Assembly: GCA_937868025.1 (NCBI GenBank)
Contig: CALMLJ010000037.1
Location: 1 to 5,104 of the forward strand
Direction of reading: 5' to 3'
DNA from: an uncultured Acidimicrobiaceae bacterium
GTDB lineage: Bacteria > Actinomycetota > Acidimicrobiia > Acidimicrobiales > Microtrichaceae
DNA: 5,104 bases
Shown here piece by piece: positions 1-5,104 of the stretch (position 1 is the stretch's first letter; every line of letters starts with the position of its first letter). The notes beneath the pieces were generated by a model, which was not told the origin of the DNA, did not search any database, and saw nothing but the letters and a program-made list of their open reading frames with translations. The position numbers and the translations under genes are program-made.

Positions 1-740
1 CGGGGCCACACGTACTGGTTGTAGGCCCCGAGGAACGAGATGACGATGAACGAGCCGACGATGGGGCGGGTGACCGGCACGGCGATCCGCCACAGGAACT
101 TGAGGTCGCTGTACCCGTCGAGCCGGGCGGCGTCTAAGAGGTCGTGGGGGATCCCCAGGAACCCCTGACGGATGAGGAACACCCCGAGTGCGGTGGCGAG
201 GAACGGAATGGTGAGCGCCCCGAGGGTGCGGAGGTAGGTCGGGTCGCTGACGTTGATCAGGTCGACGTCGTACATCGTCTGGATGTTGGCGATGAGGGTC
301 ACCTCGATCGGCAGCAGCAGCGTGGCCATGATCAGGCCGAACAGCACCTTCTTGAAGGGGAACTCGAGGAAGGCGAACGCGTACGCCGCGATCGTCGACG
401 TGAACGTCTGGGCGATCACGATGATCACGGTCACGAGGAGGCTCTGGAGGATGGGGACGCCGAGCTCGCCTTCGCGGAACGCGTCGACGAACGACCCCCA
501 GTCGGTGTCGACGGGCGTGAGCGACGGCTTCTTCTGGAAGAGCGATGCGGCGCCCCCGGAGATGGCCCGGATGAAGGTCATGTAGATCGGGAACAGGATG
601 ACCAGCGCCAGCGCCGTGAGCAGGACGTACCAGCCGAGCTTGGCGAGCGGCGAGCCCCCGGCGGGACCGGCGGCGTCGCCGTGCTGGCCGCGGCGCCGCT
701 TGCGTGGCGTGGCATCGAGGATGGGGGAGTCAGTTGTCAT
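1..740 (-). CDS. Carbohydrate ABC transporter permease, MalG/UgpE type (3' end outside window)
   Basis: This is the second membrane subunit of a CUT1-type ABC importer. With the neighbouring permease it forms the channel that the ATPase drives. The window holds 246 residues from the ATG at 740, and the C-terminus is missing. After a short cytoplasmic tail with a basic cluster (RKRRR, residues 13-17), hydrophobic segments lie at about 36-58, 98-120, 132-156, 168-191 and from 226. The EAA loop that docks on the ATPase is clear: DAARLDG at 203-209, then IAVP ending at P222. The fragment ends in NQYVWP (241-246), a motif at this place in UgpE-like and sugar permeases. The start overlaps the end of the upstream permease by 11 bp (ATGACAACTGA), so it is probably translationally coupled. 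Residue 202 uses a TTA codon, rare in such GC-rich DNA. The family is certain but the substrate is not; glycerol-3-phosphate is only hinted at. Confidence 0.93.
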   Translation of the reverse strand, partial: MTTDSPILDATPRKRRRGQHGDAAGPAGGSPLAKLGWYVLLTALALVILFPIYMTFIRAISGGAASLFQKKPSLTPVDTDWGSFVDAFREGELGVPILQSLLVTVIIVIAQTFTSTIAAYAFAFLEFPFKKVLFGLIMATLLLPIEVTLIANIQTMYDVDLINVSDPTYLRTLGALTIPFLATALGVFLIRQGFLGIPHDLLDAARLDGYSDLKFLWRIAVPVTRPIVGSFIVISFLGAYNQYVWP

Positions 741-1604
741 AGTGGACCCGCCGGTTGAGCATGAGGAACTGGCCGACCGAGACGAGCAGGGTCAGGAGGA
801 ACAGGCCGATCGCCATCGACGCACCGGTCTGGAGATCGGTCCGCCCCTGCAGCTCGGTGATCTTGAAGAGCAGGGTCTCGGTCGACTGCTGGGGGCCGCC
901 GAGGGTGAGGATCTCGATCTGGGCGTACGCCTGCAGCGCCTGCACGACCAAGATGACGGCCAGGAACAGCAGCGTCGGCGAGATCATCGGCACGGTGACA
1001 CGGAAGAAACGTCGCACCGGTCCGTAGCCGTCGAGCGTGGCCGCCTCGTTGACCTCCTCGGGAATCGCCTGGAGGCCGGCGAGCACGATGATGAAGGTGA
1101 GGCCGACGTTCTGCCACACCGACGAGAGCGCCACGCCACGCATGGCACCGCCGGGAGTGCCGAGGTCGAGCCAGCCGACGTTCTGGAAGTAGCCGGCCTG
1201 TTTGTTGACCAGCGTCAGGAAGACCACCGACGACACGGCCACCGACGAGGCGATCGTCGAGGAGAAGATCGTCTGGAAGATCTTGATGCCCTTGAGCCGA
1301 CGGTGCGCGGCAGTGGCGAGCAGGACACCGACGACGAGACCGGCCGGGACGGTGTAGAGCATGAACTTGATCGTGATCCACAGCCCCGACGTGAAGTCGT
1401 CGCTGCGGAGCACGTCGCCGATGCCGGCGAGGCCCACGAACGTCTCCTCGTCGCTGTTGCCGAACTTCTGGTACAGCGCGAAGTGAATGATCCGGTAGAA
1501 GGGGTAGTACGCGAAGATCGCGAACACCACGAGCAACGGCGCCAGCATCGCGTAGGCCAGCAGCGCCTCACGGGTGCGGCGGGAGCGGCGCACGACGACT
1601 GCCA

Positions 1605-1605
<1 letters not shown>
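730..1605 (-). CDS. Carbohydrate ABC transporter permease, MalF/UgpA type
   Basis: This complete 291-residue protein is the first membrane subunit of the importer and pairs with the MalG-type permease encoded next. It has an arginine-rich cytoplasmic start (residues 6-12) and six hydrophobic segments at about 14-36, 75-97, 112-134, 160-180, 210-230 and 263-285. The EAA loop reads EAATLDG at 187-193 with its proline at 206. The segment LTLGGPQQSTETL (233-245) matches the conserved LTxGGP...T element of UgpA/MalF permeases. The length is typical of the short MalF-like family without the large periplasmic insert of enteric MalF. The frame stays open back to 2127, but that part lies inside the ATPase gene. 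I chose the ATG at 1605 because it gives the expected N-terminus and a one-base overlap (TGATG) with the ATPase stop. No good Shine-Dalgarno precedes it, which fits translational coupling. Confidence 0.95.
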
Positions 1606-2672
<1,067 letters not shown>

Positions 2673-2676
2673 TCGT

Positions 2677-2681
2677 CTCCT
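2677..2681 (-). promoter_or_regulatory. Ribosome binding site of the ABC ATPase
   Basis: AGGAG on the minus strand is followed by four bases (ACGA) and the ATG at 2672. It lies in the 15-bp gap directly after the stop codon of the upstream gene. It is the only clear Shine-Dalgarno sequence in the operon and it fixes the ATPase start. The spacing is slightly short but workable. Confidence 0.75.
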
Positions 2682-2687
2682 GTCGAG

Positions 2688-3503
2688 CTATGACGCATGG
2701 GAATCCGCGAACCCTAGCCAGCCGACGGCGTCGACCGTGTAACGAACATCGCGGAGCACACCGCCGTCGATGAACAGGGACAGATCATCGAGGAGCTCGG
2801 TGACCGGACGGTGAACGCCGAGTGTCCACCGGGCGAAGAACGGCCAATCCATCCATGCCGCCTCGGACGCCGCCAGACCGGGGATCGCGATCGTTCCGTC
2901 GGCGGCCAGGCGCCGCAGACGTTCCCAATCGAGGTGGCGGGCGAGTGACAGCGTGAGATCGGCCAGCTCGTCGGGGTGGTTCGGGCCCACGGAGCCGGCG
3001 ACCGCCAGGGGGCCACCGCCCGCCCGCCACGCGGGGTGCTGCCCGACCGCGTCGGTCCACGTGGCGATGCCACCCGAGGTCTCGGGATCCGACGACGCGT
3101 CGAGGAGGTTCTGCAACCAGACGGACAGGATGAGCAGCGCCGAGCTCGTGGATTCGGGAGCCGAGGGCAACAGGAGCATCCGTCGGGCCAGGTCGTCGAT
3201 GAAGCCCGTGACCCCGGTCGATGTGTCGACGGTGTCGACCGCGTCACCGATCGCGACGGCCACCGTGCAGGCGCCGCCGCGGTCGACGACGTACGCCACG
3301 GTCACGACGTCGATCGGAGCGGCGAGGTCGTCGCTGAGACCAGGAAGGACGAGGGCGATGGCGCGCCAATCGTCGTCGGCGACGAGGCCGAGGAGCTGAT
3401 CGGGGTCGTCGACGGCGAGCTCGCGGCGTACAACGAGCGCTCGATCGGGACCGCTGAGGGAGAGCAGCCAACCCGGAGGCTCGAGCGCCAGCCGACGCGC
3501 CAT
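2688..3503 (-). CDS. Hypothetical protein, first gene of the ABC importer operon
   Basis: I do not recognise this 271-residue protein. Codon use is that of a real gene, with GC-rich third positions throughout. It shows no signal peptide, lipobox, obvious membrane span or helix-turn-helix, so it looks cytoplasmic. It begins MARRLALEPPGWLLSL. The first half suggests alternating strands (RAIALVLPG at 47-55; VVTVAYVV and CTVAVAIGD at 66-87). The second half is probably helical: 99-112, 119-136 (LLILSVWLQNLL) and 177-200. Tryptophans cluster near the C-terminal side, as in AAWMDW at 205-210 and RWTLGV at 215-220. The TAG stop lies 15 bp before the ATPase start, so the two are probably co-transcribed. 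The same frame has an upstream ATG at 3719, but that codon lies within a terminator-like hairpin and the extra 72 residues are low-complexity, so I prefer 3503. No Shine-Dalgarno precedes 3503, so the start is uncertain. It is not the missing solute-binding protein. Confidence 0.8.
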   Translation of the reverse strand: MARRLALEPPGWLLSLSGPDRALVVRRELAVDDPDQLLGLVADDDWRAIALVLPGLSDDLAAPIDVVTVAYVVDRGGACTVAVAIGDAVDTVDTSTGVTGFIDDLARRMLLLPSAPESTSSALLILSVWLQNLLDASSDPETSGGIATWTDAVGQHPAWRAGGGPLAVAGSVGPNHPDELADLTLSLARHLDWERLRRLAADGTIAIPGLAASEAAWMDWPFFARWTLGVHRPVTELLDDLSLFIDGGVLRDVRYTVDAVGWLGFADSHAS

Positions 3504-3563
3504 GGAACGGAGGGCACTGGGGCGGAGCGCTCCGGAACGGAGGGCACCGGAACGTCGGGCCTT
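3504..3563. repeat. Four degenerate 15-nt tandem direct repeats
   Basis: On the plus strand the units start at 3504, 3519, 3534 and 3549. Units 1 and 3 (GGAACGGAGGGCAC plus one base) match at 14 of 15 positions. Units 2 and 4 each match the consensus at about 10 of 15. If translated on the minus strand they would give a pentapeptide repeat RSGAL-RSGAL-RPSAL, in frame with the unknown gene. The array ends exactly at the ATG at 3503, so it may be a leader element or a low-complexity N-terminal extension. Confidence 0.7.
3523..3534. promoter_or_regulatory. 12-bp perfect palindrome, candidate operator
   Basis: CGGAGCGCTCCG is fully self-complementary. It lies 20-31 bases upstream of the chosen ATG at 3503, where a repressor would block transcription or initiation. 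It falls inside unit 2 of the 15-nt repeats, at the place where that unit departs from the consensus. Palindromes of this size also arise by chance in GC-rich DNA, and no regulator gene is in the window. Confidence 0.35.
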
Positions 3564-3567
3564 CGGC

Positions 3568-3588
3568 GGGATGGGACGGTGGGACGGG
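3568..3588 (+). other. Potential G-quadruplex motif
   Basis: Four GGG runs at 3568, 3573, 3581 and 3586 are separated by loops of 2, 5 and 2 bases (AT, ACGGT, AC). This fits the standard three-tetrad G-quadruplex pattern. It lies on the plus strand, which is the template for the minus-strand operon, 65-85 bases upstream of the chosen start. A structure here could impede polymerase. The evidence is from the motif only. Confidence 0.45.
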
Positions 3589-3671
3589 CCGCGAGTGGGC
3601 ACGGTGGATTCCCGGGAGTCGTTGTGGTGGTGAGGGCGACCGAGGGCGGCGATCGCGACCGTGGGCACAGC

Positions 3672-3691
3672 CTGACAGGCACCGCTGACAG
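3672..3691. promoter_or_regulatory. Twin CTGWCAG palindromes, candidate regulator site
   Basis: CTGACAG occurs at 3672-3678 and again at 3685-3691, 13 bp apart. Each copy is a palindrome around its central base, and the first extends to GCCTGACAGGC at 3670-3680. Paired, regularly spaced palindromes in a leader region are typical of transcription-factor sites, but I cannot assign a family. Confidence 0.3.
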
Positions 3692-3706
3692 TGGGCCGAG
3701 ACGCGA

Positions 3707-3738
3707 CGAAGGGCCCCACCCGGAGGTGGGACCCTTCG
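3707..3738 (-). terminator. Strong hairpin, probable terminator of the glycine-rich gene
   Basis: A 14-bp stem with a four-base loop (3721-3724) begins 22 bases after the TAG stop at 3761. In the minus-strand RNA every position pairs, with one G-U wobble (3714 with 3731). In plus-strand RNA the same position is a C-A mismatch, so the structure favours the minus transcript. There is no long U-tract after it, only UCGCGU, as in many actinobacterial terminators. It also insulates the transporter operon from the glycine-rich gene. Confidence 0.7.
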
Positions 3739-3760
3739 CTGTCGCAGATGCCGATGTCGC

Positions 3761-5104
3761 CTAGGCGCTGGCCGTCTTGGCCGCGGTGCCGGTCGCTCCG
3801 GCGTTGCCGCCGGGCGCCGCGCCGCCGGACCCGCCGGTGCCGATGGTGATCTGCGTCGCCGTGTTGCCGGCGAAGGTCACCGAGCCGGTGCCGACCTTGA
3901 GGAGGCCGATCGACGGACCGCCGGCGCCACCACCACCGGTACCGCCCTTGCCGCCGTTACCGCCGCCACCACCGCCGCCGCCACCACCGGAGCCGGCGTT
4001 GCAGCACGTGCCGGCGTAGCCGTCACCGCCACCGGAGCCGTTCGCCCCGGCGCCGCCACCACCGCCGCCGGCACCGCCACCGCCGGTGCAGCAGTCGGCC
4101 CGGATGCCGTCGCCGCCCCGACCGCCGGCGCCGCCCGAGGCGCCGTTCTGGCCGGCCGCACCGGCGCCGCCGGCGCCGCCGTTGCCGGTGGAAACGGTCG
4201 TGTTGGCATCGACGGTGACGGTCGAGTTGTGGGAGTAGATGCCGAAGGAGCCGCCGGCGTTGGTGCCGGCCGTGCCGCCGCCACCACCCTGGCCGCCGCC
4301 ACCGCCCTTGGCGCCGGAACCGCCGCTCGAGTCGTCGCCGGCACAGGCCCAGTACTCACAGCCGCGACCGCCGCCGCCACCGCCGCCACCGCCACCACCG
4401 TTGCCGGCGGTGCCGCCGTTGGTGGACGACGTGGGAGCGAATCCGGCCGCGCTGTAGGCGAGCTGCGCAGCGGCGCCGTTGGAGCCGGCCGAGCCGTTGG
4501 ACCCGGCCGTGCCGCCGCCGCCGCCGCCACCGCTGTAGTTGCTGTTGGAACGGCAACCGTTGCATCCGCCGCCGCCGCCGGCTCCGCCGTTCTGGCCGGC
4601 CGATCCGTTGCCGCCGTTGGTGTTGCCGCCGTTGCCGCCGGGGTTGACCCCGCCGCCGCCGCCGGTCGCACCGGAGGGTGTGCCGTTCTCGTCCTTGTTG
4701 CCAACGGTGCCGTCGGCGCCGTTACCACCTGCGGTCAGCGCACCCGAGGGCGTCGTACCCGCCGTGCCGCCGACACCGGCCGACGCCGTGATCGTGCTGC
4801 TGTTGACGGTGAGGTTCGCGCCACCGATGGCGCGGATGCCGTAGGCGCTCGAGCCGGCGCCCGAGGCCGTGCCGCTGCTGACAGCGACGTTCTGCAGCGT
4901 GGCCGTGCCACCGCTCACCAGGAGCCCGGTCGGGTTGGTGCCGCCGGGACCGACGATCGTGAGGAACTGGAGGTTCAGGCCCGACACGTTCGTGAGCGAG
5001 GCGCCCCCGGTCGACGTCGTGGTGCCGGTGCGGGACAGGAAGTCGGTGGCGAAGCCACCGCGGATCGTCAGGCCCGTCGTGCCGCTGACCGAGAAACCGG
5101 CGAA
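3761..5104 (-). CDS. Glycine-rich, cysteine-studded beta-helix-like surface protein (5' end outside window)
   Basis: The frame is open from the window edge to the TAG at 3761, giving the last 447 residues of a larger protein. Residues are numbered from the edge, and glycine is about 38% of the stretch. Residues 1-110 look like strands of a right-handed parallel beta-helix, rich in T, V, S, N and G. They include TIRGGFATDFLSR (13-25), which resembles the GGF..dFt.R element of polymorphic-membrane-type repeat proteins. After that come long tracts of GG and GGxGG with up to 11 consecutive glycines, broken by short elements with paired cysteines: CNGC (181-184), CEYWAC (249-254), CC (338-339) and CC (367-368). 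Strand-like segments return at 286-305 and 399-421. The C-terminus (AAKTASA) has no LPXTG motif, membrane anchor or sorting domain. A GTG at 4987 could be read as a start, but open coding sequence continues upstream, so an internal codon is more likely. It resembles mycobacterial PGRS proteins only in composition. Secretion is inferred; the function is unknown. Confidence 0.8.
   Translation of the reverse strand, partial: FAGFSVSGTTGLTIRGGFATDFLSRTGTTTSTGGASLTNVSGLNLQFLTIVGPGGTNPTGLLVSGGTATLQNVAVSSGTASGAGSSAYGIRAIGGANLTVNSSTITASAGVGGTAGTTPSGALTAGGNGADGTVGNKDENGTPSGATGGGGGVNPGGNGGNTNGGNGSAGQNGGAGGGGGCNGCRSNSNYSGGGGGGGTAGSNGSAGSNGAAAQLAYSAAGFAPTSSTNGGTAGNGGGGGGGGGGGRGCEYWACAGDDSSGGSGAKGGGGGQGGGGGTAGTNAGGSFGIYSHNSTVTVDANTTVSTGNGGAGGAGAAGQNGASGGAGGRGGDGIRADCCTGGGGAGGGGGGAGANGSGGGDGYAGTCCNAGSGGGGGGGGGGNGGKGGTGGGGAGGPSIGLLKVGTGSVTFAGNTATQITIGTGGSGGAAPGGNAGATGTAAKTASA
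3917..4663 (-). repeat. GGC/GGT triplet low-complexity region coding poly-glycine
   Basis: Most codons here are GGC or GGT, with GGA and GGG almost absent. The longest pure glycine runs are 11 codons at 4367-4399 and 10 codons near 3960-3990. GGC and GGT are mixed, so the DNA is an imperfect triplet repeat. Slippage would change the length in whole codons and keep the frame. The reverse strand appears as proline-rich open frames, which are artefacts. Confidence 0.8.

Larger units (their letters stand above)
3504..3760 (-). promoter_or_regulatory. Intergenic leader upstream of the transporter operon
   Basis: This 257-bp stretch separates the glycine-rich gene from the operon. It should contain the operon promoter, but it has no TA dinucleotide at all and therefore no actinobacterial TANNNT -10 box. 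It holds the hairpin at 3707-3738, twin CTGTCAG palindromes, a G-quadruplex motif, 15-nt direct repeats and a 12-bp palindrome, each listed separately. Part of it could be translated if the unknown gene starts further upstream. Confidence 0.5.

Noticed and set aside
3504..3719. 72-residue N-terminal extension of the unknown protein
   Set aside because: Its ATG lies inside the hairpin and the sequence is low-complexity, with the RSGAL repeat. It is not excluded, only less likely.
2976..3764. Plus-strand open frame across the unknown gene and the leader
   Set aside because: It runs through the hairpin and repeats, has shadow-type composition and overlaps a better-supported gene.
3917..4663. 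CRISPR array or tandem-repeat locus
   Set aside because: The repetition is triplet glycine codons without fixed-length repeats and spacers.
3877..4728. Alanine/proline-rich frame on the minus strand within the glycine-rich gene
   Set aside because: This is a frame-shifted reading of GGC/GGT triplets. The glycine frame continues to the window edge, contains beta-strand segments and has a terminator at its end.
4239..4844. Proline-rich plus-strand frames
   Set aside because: They are the complement of the poly-glycine codons, with no independent support.

Overview
The window is very GC-rich, and every convincing gene lies on the minus strand, so the natural reading direction is from position 5104 down to 1. 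The GC-saturated third codon positions, the short overlapping operon and a PGRS-like glycine-rich protein suggest a high-GC actinobacterium, possibly an acidimicrobial (Ilumatobacter-like) lineage. That placement is inference; no marker gene is present.

Layout in transcription order. (1) 5104-3761 is the C-terminal 447 residues of a large glycine-rich protein. Its N-terminal portion looks like a right-handed beta-helix, and the rest alternates poly-glycine tracts with paired-cysteine motifs. (2) 3738-3707 is a strong hairpin just after its stop codon, probably its terminator. (3) 3760-3504 is an intergenic stretch with a candidate operator, a G-quadruplex motif, a 15-nt direct-repeat array and a 12-bp palindrome, but no recognisable -10 element. 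(4) 3503-2688 encodes a 271-residue protein of unknown function. (5) 2672-1605 encodes a complete MalK/UgpC-type ABC ATPase. (6) 1605-730 encodes a MalF/UgpA-type permease. (7) 740-1 is the 5' part of a MalG/UgpE-type permease that runs off the window.

Genes 4 to 7 form one tight operon: the gap between 4 and 5 is 15 bp, 5 and 6 share one base (TGATG), and 6 and 7 overlap by 11 bp. Together 5, 6 and 7 make the membrane and motor parts of a CUT1-family importer for a sugar, oligosaccharide or glycerol-phosphate-type solute. Its extracellular binding protein is not in the window and may lie beyond position 1. The unknown protein is placed to be co-expressed with the importer. The glycine-rich protein is separated by the hairpin and is probably an independent surface or secreted protein. 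I did not find a clearly new system; the most unusual elements are the cysteine-studded poly-glycine protein and the uncharacterised protein heading the transporter operon.
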